A stretch of 64,000 bases of DNA, from contig CM049307.1 of assembly GCA_026874595.1 (NCBI GenBank), positions 7,155,579-7,219,578 of the forward strand, in the 5' to 3' direction. The notes beneath the pieces are model-generated. The model made no database searches. It was not told where the DNA came from and was given only the letters and a program-made list of their open reading frames with translations. Both the position numbers and the translations under genes were made by a program. Shown piece by piece: positions 1-11,600 of the stretch (position 1 is its first letter; every line of letters begins with the position of its first letter). The DNA is from Sipunculus nudus. Taxonomy: Eukaryota; Annelida; Sipuncula; Golfingiida; Sipunculidae.

Positions 1-733
1 TGATAATATTAATCTAGATTCCTACTGTGTCTAGTGTGTAGATTGATGTGAAAGTAGTCCAAAGTGAATATATTACATTAATTTTTTTTTAATATAAATA
101 AAAGCCATAAAACCAGGTACTTATGATCATTATTTAAATTTGTGAATTTTGTATATTCTGGATTCTCAACATCTTTGTTTGGCTAAAACTGAATAAATAC
201 TAGACATGGTGCGAATGCTTTGCAAATGTATTTGAATACGAATATGAATATGTACTGCATTAAAAATTTTATTCGTAAGAATGGGAATTCAGGTAAAAAT
301 TAAAGTATTTGAATACCAGTGCAGATTCTTTCAAAAATATTCATTAATGCATTCATGAATATATTCTATAATATTATTTCAATAATCATTTCAGTTGTAT
401 TTTATTTTAAAAAATCATACGATTCTCTTATTATTTTTAACAAAATTATATTTGGGACAATTTGTAATTATTTTTAATAAATAGTTAAACTCTTATTTTC
501 TGTGTATTCAAAATTTGTGTGACAATAGCACTCCATTTGTTAATAAAATAAATGAAATCAATTCTCTTCCTTGTCTCCAAAGATACTATCAAAATCATAC
601 ATAAGCTAAACACCCACAACTCATAATACAGCTTATATTTATTTCCACACAAAACAAGCATGTGCCTCATTTCTACATCATACTTTTTTATCATATATAA
701 CAGCTGAGCGACGTGACCCATAGGTCCCTTGTT
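1..733 (+). mobile_element. Right part of a family B interspersed repeat
   Basis: The stretch matches the right ~730 bp of the complete copies at 9721-12356 and 46078-48707, including an identical start context (ATTAATCTAGATTCCTACTG) and the shared end GACCCATAGGTCCCTTGTT. The left part lies outside the window. Short reading frames in it are chance frames. Confidence 0.85.
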
Positions 734-828
734 TTTTTAAATGATCTTAACTCCTCAGCAGGGTGACTTACTTCAAAATCAGTCATTTTCAGGCTTAAGT
801 CAATTTATTGAAACACCCTCCAGAAATA

Positions 829-3800
829 AGACCTGTTGGACTTGGCATAATTGTTTTTTTGAAATACAGAAATGAGACCTGTTGGACTTGGCATATTTGT
901 TTTAATAATATATAGAAATAAGACCTGTTGGACTTGGCATGGTTGCTTTTATGATATACAGAAATAAGACCTGTTGGACTTGGCATGGTTGTTTTTTTGA
1001 TATACAGTAATAACACCTGTTGGACTTGGCTTGGTTTTTATGATATACAGAAATAACACTTGTTGGACTTGTTGGCATGGTCGTTTTTATGATATACAGA
1101 AATAACACCTGTTGGACTTGGCTTGGTTTTTATGATATACAGAAATAAGACCTGTTGGACTTGGCATGGTCATTTTTAGCTCAGCTGACTGAAAGTCTGT
1201 CCGTCCGTTAACCAAGCACAAATTGTAACCGCTGGACCTAGAACCTTGTAACTTGGCATTCTGAGAGGTCCATGAAAAATCTCCTTGGAAACCAGAAATT
1301 AGGTCTCTGTTACCCATATCCTTCGAGCTATGGGGCCCCAAAGTACCCCCCAGAAAAGTAAAAAATTTCATACAAAAACATCAATATCTCATTAACTACA
1401 TCACTGATGGTCATGATTTTTTGCATACATATTGATCATGAGATGTTCCATCAGTTCCTGCAGACTGGTGGCGCCACCTGTATTTTTCGATTTTTTAAGA
1501 ATTTTTTTCTCTATTTTTGAGACCTTTAAAAATGTGAACATCTGTTAACAAGGCACAAATTGTAAAGACTGGACCTAGAATCTTCATTTTTGAGACATTG
1601 AGAGGTCAATGAAAAAATGTCCGTGGAAACCAGAAATTAGGTCTCTGTTACCCATATCCTTCGAGCTATGGGGCCCCAAAGTACCCCCCAGGATAAGTCA
1701 AAAATTGCATACAAAAACTTCAATATCTCATTAACTACATTACTGATGGTCATGATTTTTTGCATGGATGTTGATCATGGAGTGTTTCATCAGTTCTGCA
1801 GACTGGTGGCGCCACCTGTATTTTTTCAATTTTTACGAATTTTTTTCTCTATTTTTGAGACCTCTGAAGATGCAGTCATCTGTTAACAGGGCACAAATCG
1901 TAATGACTAGACCTAGAATCTTCTCTCTTGACATGCAGAGAGGCCCATGAAAAGTCTCCTTGGAAACCTGAAATTAGGTCTCTATTACCCATAACCTCTG
2001 AGCTATGGGGCTCCGAAGTACCCCCCAGAATAATGGAAAATTTGATACAAAAATTCAAGTAACTGATCAACTATTGCATTGATCACCATGATTCTTTGCA
2101 TTGATTTTGATCATGGGGTGTTTCATCAGTTTCTGCAGTCTGGTGGCGCCATCTGTATTTTTTTCAATTTTTAGCTCAGCTGACTGAAAGTTTCATCAGT
2201 TTCTGCAGACTGGTGGTGCCACCTTTATTTTTTCGATTTTTATGTGTTTTTTTCTCTATTTTTGAGACATTAAAAGATGCGGTCATCGGTTAACAGGGCA
2301 CAAATCCTAATGACTGGACCTAGAATCGTCTCTCTTGACATGCAGGGAGGCCCATGAAAAGTCTCCTTGGAAACCTGAAACTAGGTCTCTGTTACCCATA
2401 ACCTCTGAGCTATGGGGCTCAGAAGTACCCCCCAGAATAATGGAAAATTTGATACAAAAGCTCAAATATCTGAACAACTATTGCATTGATCACCATGATT
2501 CTTTGTATGGATATTGATCATGGGATGTTTCATCAGTTTCTGCAGTCTGGTGGCGCCATTTGTATTTTTTCAATTTTTTCGAATTATTTTCTCTATTTAT
2601 GAGACCTTAAGATGGGGTCATCTGTTAACAGGGTACAAATCGTAACGCCTGGACCTAGAATCTTCTCTCTTGACATGCAGGGAGGCCCAATAAAAGTCTC
2701 CTTAGAAACTTAGAAAAAGGTCTCTGTTACCCATTTTCTTCGAGCTATGGGGCTCCCAAGTACCCCCCAGAATGATGGAAAATTTGATACAAAAGCTCAA
2801 GTATCTGAAAAACTATTGCAATGATCACCATAATTCTTTGCACGGATATTGATCTTGGAATGTTTCATCAGTTTCTGCAGTCTGATGGCGCCACTGGTAT
2901 TTTTTCGATTTTTACGAATTTTACAGGGCACAAATCGTAATGCCTAGACCTAGAATCTTCTGTCTTGACATGCAGAGAAGCCCATAAAAAGTTTCCTTGG
3001 AAACCTTAAATTAGGTCTCTGTTACCCATATTCTTCGAGCTATTGGGCTCAGAAGTACCCCCCAGAATAATGGAAAATTTGATACAAAAGCTCATGTATC
3101 TGAACAACTAATGCATTGATCACCATGATTCTTAGCATTGATATTGATCATGGGGTGTTTCATCAGTTTCTGCAGTCTGTTGGCGCCATCTGTATTTTTT
3201 TCAATTTTTAGCTCAGCTGACTGAAAGTCATCTGAGCTATAGCGATCACTCTTTGTCAGTCGTCCGTCTGTCCGTCTGTCCGTCCGTTAACCAGGCACAA
3301 ATCGTAACCACTGGACCTAGAACCTTGTAACTTGGCATTCTGAGAGGTCCATGAAAAATCTCCTTGGAAACCAGAAATTAGGTCTCTGTTACCCATATCC
3401 TTCGAGCTATGGGGCCCCAAAGTATCCCCCAGAAAAGTAAAAAATTTCATACAAAAACTTCAATATCTCATTAACTACATCACTGATGGTCATGATTTTT
3501 TGCATACATATTGATCATGAGATGTTCCATCAGTTCCTGCAGACTGGTGGCGCCACCTGTATTTTTTTATTTTTTACGAATTTTTTTCTCAATTTTTGAG
3601 ACCTTTAAAAATGTTAACATCTGTTAACAAGGCACAAATCGTAAAGACTAGACCTAGAATCTTCATTCTTGAGACATTGAGAGGTCAATGAAAAAATCTC
3701 CTTGGAAACGAGAAATTAGGTCTCTGTTACCCATGTCCTTTGAGCTATGGGGCCCAAAAGTACCCCCTTGATTAGTCAAAAATTTCTTACAAAAACTTCA

Positions 3801-5530
3801 ATATCTCAATAACTACATCACTGATGGTAATGATTTTTGGCATACATATTGATCATGAGATGTTCCATCAGTTCATGCAGCAGGTGGCACCACCTGTATT
3901 GTTAGATTTTTTACGATTTTTTCCTCTATTTTTGAGACCTTTAAGGATGCTGTCATCTGTTAATGTGGCACAAATCGTAACGACTGGACCTAGAATCTTC
4001 ATTCTCGAAACACTTAGAGACCTATGAAAAGTCTCCATGGAAACCTGGAATTAGGTCTCTGTTACCCATATTCTTTGAGCTATGGGGCCCCAAATTACCC
4101 CCCAGAATTGTCAAAAGTGTCATACAAAAACTTCAATATCTCATTAACTACATCACTGATGGTCATGATTTTTCGCATCAGTTCACATCAAGATTCTAGA
4201 CATCCATAAATAACTTTGGCATGATGGCAAGATTACAAGTGGAGCACATGTTTTAACCTTCAACTGTTCCTACAACTTGGTATGCATTTTCATGGTAAGT
4301 TAAGTGTTTTATTTTAAACCAGTCAATACAAATTTATATGTAAAATGTCGCTTTATCAGCAGAAATCCTGAAACCCCATAAAACTGATTTCATGCCAATC
4401 TGTCCTCCAGTGTGACATAACTCCTCTACACACATATCACCCAAGCACTAAACCTGCTGTTTATTCCATTACACATGTTTCCATGAGGCCTTGTTGTTTT
4501 ACACTAGAAAAAATATAGTTGTTCCATTTTCTCAACACCAGGGTATGTGCTCAAGTTTGGTATGTTGATTTATCATTTATTCATTGTCTGTGCATTCCAG
4601 AACAAAAAAAACCTTGCAGTTCCACTTTATTTCTAGTCTGTATGCGCAACATGCTGTTACCTGCAAAATTTAATTCTTGCAATACCAGTTAAAACTAATG
4701 TCTGATGACTACATATTCATTAGATTTTGCATGCAAAACATGCTTGTAATTCAAGTTCAGCTGAGCGTCATGGCCCATGGGCCTCTTGTTATGATATACA
4801 GAAATAACACCTGTTGGACTTGGCTTGGTTTTTATGATATACAGAAATAAGACCTGTTGGACTTGTTGGCATGGTCTTTTTTATGATATACAGAGATAAC
4901 ACCTGTTGGACTTGGCTTGGTTTTTATGATATACAGAAATAAGACCTGTTGGACTTGTTGGCATGGTCTTTTTTATGATATACAGAAATAACACCTGTTG
5001 GACTTGGCTTGGTTTTTATGATATACAGAAATAAGACCTGTTGGACTTGGCATGGTCATTTTTATGATATACAGAAATAACACCTGTTGGACTTGGCTTG
5101 GTTTTTATGATATACAGAAATAAGACCTGTTGGACTTGTTGGCATGGTCTTTTTTATGATATACAGAGATAACACCTGTTGGACTTGGCTTGGTTTTTAT
5201 GATATACAGAAATAAGACCTGTTGGACTTTTTGGCATGGTCTTTTTTATGATATACAGAAATAACGCCTGTTGGACTTGGCTTGGTTTTTATGATATACA
5301 GAAATAAGACCTGTTGGACTTGGCATGGTCATTTTTATGATATACAGAAATAACACCTGTTGGACTTGGCTTGGTTTTTTATGATATACAGAAATAAGAC
5401 CTGTTGGACTTGTTGGCATGGTCTTTTTTATGATATACAGAGATAACACCTGTTGGACTTGGCTTGGTTTTTATGATATACAGAAATAAGACCTGTTGGA
5501 CTTGTTGGCATGGTCTTTTTTATGATATAC
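829..5530 (+). repeat. 46-bp minisatellite, split by a family A element
   Basis: Units of about 43-46 bp share the core AATAAGACCTGTTGGACTTGG and a tail of T-run plus ATGATATACAG. They occupy 829-1177 and 4791-5530. The interval 1178-4790 is an inserted repeat, and the two halves fit together as one array. The last unit runs directly into the acceptor of the exon at 5545. Each unit ends in a T-run followed by ATATACAG, so it resembles a 3' splice site. Confidence 0.9.
1178..4790 (+). mobile_element. Family A interspersed repeat, 3.6 kb, with internal ~330-bp tandem units
   Basis: The left end is AGCTCAGCTGACTGAAAGT after a T-run. The right end is a GGCCCATGGGCC palindrome followed by TCTTGTT. 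The left-end motif recurs inside at about 2173 and 3210, beside TCCG-rich sequence. About nine degenerate units of roughly 330 bp follow, each with 'GGACCTAGAA', 'GAAATTAGGTCTCTGTTACC', 'CCCCCCAGAA' and the palindrome GGTGGCGCCACC. No long coding frame is present, so the element is non-autonomous. Confidence 0.8.
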
Positions 5531-5544
5531 AAATGATTTTACAG

Positions 5545-5683
5545 GCAGCAGAAGAAGTTGTTACAAGCTCTTACAGAGATTGAAGAAAGTACATCCAACA
5601 CCACATCCCCACGGTCCACCAACACCAGTCCCAGTCCAACCAAATACAAGTCCTCACAACAGAAAACATCCGTCACACACATG
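5545..5683 (+). CDS. KATNIP: KATNIP exon 1 of window
   Basis: The acceptor is TTTTACAG and the donor ATG|GTAAGT. The first base completes a codon and the end is phase 0, giving 46 codons. The protein starts QQKKLLQALTEIEE, a short charged helix, followed by a Ser/Thr/Pro-rich tail ending TKYKSSQQKTSVTHM. The other forward frames stop early. The exon is flanked on both sides without a gap: a 46-bp minisatellite runs into its acceptor, and a 66-bp minisatellite made of its own last ~55 nt plus donor follows. Upstream exons are not in this window or were not recognisable. Confidence 0.8.
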
Positions 5684-8600
5684 GTAAGTCCCCACCACAG
5701 AAAACACCCGTCACACACATAGTAAGAACAACTCCCAGTCCAACCAAATACAAGTACCCACCACAGAAAATGCCTGTCACACACATGGTAAGAACAACTC
5801 CCAGTCCAACCAAATACAAGTCCTCACAACAGAAAACACCCGTCACACACATGGTAAGTCCCCAACAGAAAACACCCATCACACACATGGTAAGTCCCCA
5901 CCACAGAAAACACCCGTCACACACATGGTAAGAACAACTCCCAGTCCAACCAAATACAAATACCCAACACAGAAAACGCCTGTCACACACATGGTAAGAA
6001 CAACTCCCAGTCCAACCAAATACAAGTCCCCAACACAGAAAATGCCCCTCACACACATGGTAAGAACAACTCCCAGTCCAACCAAATACAAGTCCCCAAC
6101 TCAGAAAATGCCCCTCACATAAATGGTAAGAACAACTCCCAGTCCAATCAAATACAAGTCCCCAACTTAGAAAATGCCCCTCACACACATGGTAAGAACA
6201 ACTCCCAGTCCAACCAAATACAAGTCCCAAACTCAGAAAATGCCCATCATACACATGGTAAGAACAACTCCCAGTCCAACCAAATACAAGTCCCCAACTC
6301 AGAAAATGCCCGTCACACACATGGTAAGAACAACTCCCAGTCCAACCAAATACAAGTCCCCAACTCAGAAAATGCCCCTCACATAAATGGTAAGAACAAC
6401 TCCCAGTCCAATCAAATACAAGTCCCCAACTCAGAAAATGCCCCTCACACACATGGTAAGAACAACTCCCAGTCCAACCAAATACAAGTCCCAAACTCAG
6501 AAAATACCCGTCACACACATGGTAAGAACAACTCCCAGTCCAACCAAATACAAGTCCCCAACTCAGAAAATGCCCATCACACACATGGTAAGAACAACTC
6601 CCAGTCCAACCAAATACAAGTACCCAACACAGAAAACGCCTGTCACACACATGGTAAGAACAACTCCCAGTCCAACCAAATACAAGTCCCCAACTCAGAA
6701 AATGCCCATCACACACATGGTAAGAACAACTCCCAGTCCAACCAAATACAAGTACCCAACACAGAAAACGCCTGTCACACACATGGTAAGAACAACTCCC
6801 AGTCCAACCAAATACAAGTCCCCAACTCAGAAAATGCCCATCACACACATGGTAAGAACAACTCCCAGTCCAACCAAATACAAGTACCCAACACAGAAAA
6901 CGCCTGTCACACACATGGTAAGAACAACTCCCAGTCCAACCTAATACAAGTACCCAACACAGAAAACGCCTGTCACACACATGGTAAGAACAACTCCCAG
7001 TCCAACCAAATACAAGTCCCCAACTCAGAAAATGCCCCTCACACAAATGGTAAGAACAACTCCCAGTCCAATCAAATACAAGTCCCCAACTCAGAAAATG
7101 CCCGTCACACACATGGTAAGAACAACTCCCAGTCCAACCAAATACAAGTCCCAAACTCAGAAAATGCCCGTCACACACATGGTAAGAACAACTCCCAGTC
7201 CAACCAAATACAAGTCCCCAACTCAGAAAATGCCCGTCACACAAATGGTAAGAACAGCTCCCAGTCCAACCAAATACAAGTCCCCAACTCAGAAAATGCC
7301 CCTCACACAAATGGTAAGAACAACTCCCAGTCCAACCAAATACAAGTACCCAACACAGAATACGCCTGTCACACACATGGTAAGAACAACTCCCAGTCCA
7401 ACCAAATACAAGTCCCAAACTCAGAAAATGCCCCTCACACACATGGTAAGAACAACTCCCAGTCAAACCAAATACAAGTCCCCAACTCAGAAAATGCCCC
7501 TCACATAAATGGTAAGAACAACTCCCAGTCCAATCAAATACAAGTCCCCAACTCAGAAAATGCCCCTCACACACATGGTAAGAACAACTCCCAGTCCAAC
7601 CAAATACAAGTCCCAAACTCAGAAAACGCCTGTCACACACATGGTAAGAACAACTCCCAGTCCAACCAAATACAAGTCCCAAACTCAGAAAATGCCCGTC
7701 ACACACATGTTAAGAACATATCCCAGTCCAACCAAATACAAGGCCCCAACTCAGAAAATGCCCCTCACACAAATGGTAAGAACAACTCCCAGTCCAACCA
7801 AATACAAGTACCCAACACAGAAAACGCCTGTCACACACATGGTAAGAACAACTCCCAGTCCAACCAAATACAAGTCCCCAACTCAGAAAATGCCCCTCAC
7901 ACAAATGGTAAGAACAACTCCCAGTCCAATCAAATACAAGTCCCCAACTCAGAAAATGCCCATCACACACATGGTAAGAACAACTCCCAGTCCAACCAAA
8001 TACAAGTCCCAAACTCAGAAAATGCCCGTCACACACATGGTAAGAACAACTCCCAGTCCAACCAAATACAAGTCCCCAACTCAGAAAATGCCCCTCACAC
8101 AAATGGTAAGAACAACTCCCAGTCCAATCAAATACAAGTTCCCAACTCAGAAAATGCCCGTCACACACATAGTAAGAACAACTCCCAGTCCAACCAAATA
8201 CAAGTCCCAAACTCAGAAAATGCCCGTCACACACATGGTAAGAACAACTCCCAGTCCCACCAAATACAAGTCCCCAACTCAGAAAATGCCCCTCACACAA
8301 ATGGTAAGAACAGCTCCCAGTCCAACCAAATACAAGTCCCCAACTCAGAAAATGCCCCTCACACAAATGGTAAGAACAGCTCCCAGTCCAACCAAATACA
8401 AGTCCCCAACTCAGAAAATGCCCCTCACACAAATGGTAAGAACAACTCCCAGTCCAACCAAATACAAGTCCCAAACTCAGAAAATGCCCGTCACACACAT
8501 GGTAAGAACAACTCCCTGTCCAACCAAATACAAGTCCCCAACTCAGAAAATGCCCGTCACACACATGGTGAGAACAATATTTACCTTTATTGTCATTCAT

Positions 8601-11600
8601 CCTTATCTCATAACATAATTTACAGATGGTCTTTGTATACAGTATGCTTTACATTTAATACATGAATTTATAACATTTTACTGTTCCCTCAGTTTATTTA
8701 TAAATTACAACCTTAAATGTTTTGTTGTATTTTAGTATTTTAGAAATAAGATATGACTGCAATATTAAGTCCTTGACAAACAATATCATAAAATAATATA
8801 TGAGATGTTTTAGGAATAGGTATAGTAGTACTAAACATCTGATGTAATGAATGAAAGGACAACACACAGTGAGTCATAAAAAGCTTTCTTCAACAGGAAG
8901 TTTAATGTGAGCAGTCTTTTATAATTTTATGATGAGCTGATTACTTGTATTGTCATGTGAGAGCAACAAACTATAACATGCTTGCATAGGTTTATTACCA
9001 ACTCAGCCTTTCATATGTGGTGTAACTTAAAAAAAACTGCTTCCATAAAAAGCATATTCTCAGGACAAGCCCAATATGAAATTTGTCTTCTATGGAATAC
9101 TAATCATAAAGGTGATTTATTTATTTTCCAGGTAAAATCTCCCCCTAGCAATAGTGTCAGCGACCAGGGCACAGTGAGGGTAAAAATTCAGTTATGTTCC
9201 AACTGGGGTCACAGCAGTCGCATAGGTCTGACTGAAATTCAGTTTCTGGACTCGCAGCGCAGGAAGCTTGAGGTGGACCAGGCTGATGTGATAGTTCATA
9301 GAGCAGGCAAATCAAAAGCTGATGTGGCCAACTTATTTAATGGCAAATATAAGGTACGGTAGAACTTGCTCCAGATTTTAGGGATGAACAATAGCGGCTC
9401 ATTTCTTCATTTAATTTCAGTTTATGAGACTTACTTTATGTAATGAGAATCTTATGTCTCTATTTTAAATTCATAGACATTACAAACAACAATCTTCACT
9501 TGCAACCCAAATGGGATTAAATAAAAAAAAAATAAGTGCTTTTTAGTATGGAAGCTGAAATTGAATCTTGCTGCTTTTTTGGTTCACCTGTCTGTTTATG
9601 AGATCCTTCTCTATCCTTGGTTGATAAATATTGTTACAAACAATATACATCATTTCACAGCAAATACTGGTAATACCAGTAGTTATTGTTGTACATAACA
9701 CTAAGTAATTTAGTATTTTTAGCTCAGCTGACTATAAGTCATCTGAGCTATAGTCGTGGTCCATTGTCCGTCGTCCGTCCGTCTGTCCGTCCGTCCGTCC
9801 GTCCGTCCGTCTGTCCGTCAATCCGTCCGTCCGTAGATGTGGCACGTTTTGAAACCGTAAGACCTAGGAATCCAAAATTCAGCATAATGTTAGATGTCCC
9901 CAAGATCTCCTACCAAGCCGAAAACTGGGTCTTTGCGACTTCATTCCTTTGAGAAATTAAGGAAAAACCTCAATTTTTTATTAAAAACCTATATTCACAC
10001 TTCAGGACTGCCTAATATCAAAACCACTCATCTGTTTTTCCTCATATTTCCTATAAATAATCCCCTATATAATTCCTATGTACATGCCAGAAATTAGGTC
10101 TGTATTATATAATTTAAAAAAGTTATGGGCCCGAACATAATGCATTTTGTAAATAATCAGGAAAGACATTTTATCACTTAACACAAAACTTGTTAAAGCT
10201 AAGCACTTTTTTTCCAGTAATATTACTTTTATTAATCAAAATTAAATTGTATACCCAAAATTAGATCAAAATCTTTTAAATTTTTTAAAATATTAGCAAA
10301 AATAAAAAATTGGTACCTTAAATTTTGCCCAACTTTGACCATGGCACGTTTTTTTGCTGTAACTGCTGTGGATTTAATTTTCACAACATGTTTTTGTTAG
10401 CATTTCAACTGTTAACACCAAAAATTTGAAACCAGTTGATCAAAAACTGTAGATTTTATTCAAGTTTTCAAGCACCATGTCACATATTGCTAGTGTTATG
10501 CAGTTTGCTAGAGCTCAGCTCCCGAGCTTCAGCTCTAAGTTCCTTAAATTTGGCATACAGTTAGATTTCTCCAAAATCCCTTACCATGCCAAGAATTTGG
10601 TCACTAGGACTTAATTCCTTCGAGATATCAATGAAAAACTTCATTTTTCCATTAAAACCCATTGTTACACTTTAAGACTGCCTAATATCAAAACCACTGA
10701 TCTGACTTTAATCATAAATAATATACATATTTTTCTATACATTCGCTATGCACATGCCAGAAATGATGTCAGTATTGCGAAATTGTTTTAAGTTATGGGC
10801 CCAAACATAATGCACTTTGTAAAAAATCAAGAAATATATTTACTCCCTTAACAAGGGCATTGCTGAAGCTAGAGATTTTTTTGTCAGGGATGTAACATTA
10901 TTTAATCAAGATTCAATTGAATACCAAAAATTAGTTCTGAATTTTTCATATTTTATAAGTTATTAGTATAAATATAAAATTAGTACCTTAAATTTTGCCC
11001 AACTGTGACCATGGCACGTTTGTTTCCCGTGAGCACTGTTGATATAATTTTCATAACATGCACACATAAGGATTTCAGCTTTTTAGTTTAGAAAGCTTAA
11101 AGAAATTGGCCAAATATTGTAGCTTTTATTAATGTTTTTTATGAGACCCTGTCAGACTTTGGCTCTCTCCAGCCCCTCTTGAGTCACCTGTATGTTGACC
11201 TTGTTGACCTTTCATCAAATTATGCACGCTTGAGTCGAGAATCCAGGCAGCTTATGGCCAGTCACAGTTGATCCAGGTGTTCAACCCAACTCATCTAGTA
11301 GTTTTAACCAACAACATAACAATAAACAATAAATTAATAAATTTTTATTGGTTTTTAATAACAAATTAAAGAAAAATAGAAAAGGAATTTGTTAGTTTAT
11401 AATAACAGGAAATTAACTTGCAGTTACTGATGATATAAGAATCTTGTATCGATGGGTAGAATGTCACATATTCCAAATAACACCATGCAGTCACCTATGG
11501 CATTTTCAGTTCAATTTTAATAATAAAGAAGTAAATCATATTATTCATTACTAATCATTAGGGATTATATGAAGGAAATTAATGATAGACAAAGATGCAG

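Noticed and set aside
1668-4209. Short frames containing 'GPHSSKDMGNRDLISGFQGD'-like phrases on the minus strand
   Set aside because: They repeat because the family A units repeat, and are interrupted everywhere by stops; no protein family is recognised.
5673-7706. 677-codon minus-strand frame of repeated 'GLVFGWTGSCSYHVCDGHF' type
   Set aside because: It is the antisense of the 66-bp array. A unit divisible by three keeps frames open on both strands. There is no start context, no non-repeat domain, and a known exon lies on the opposite strand.
5684-8581. CRISPR-like regular repeat array
   Set aside because: Direct tandem units with no unique spacers, in an intron of an animal gene.
7710-8600. 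296-codon minus-strand frame
   Set aside because: The same antisense artefact of the 66-bp array.
7509-8618. 369-codon plus-strand frame of repeated 'TTPSPTKYKSP' type
   Set aside because: It is in the sense direction but out of frame with the exon because of short initial units, and translation from the exon stops at 5720. More simply explained as intronic array.
9686-9952. Frame encoding a run of 'SVRPSVRP'
   Set aside because: Translation of the (TCCG)n tract at the left end of a family B element.
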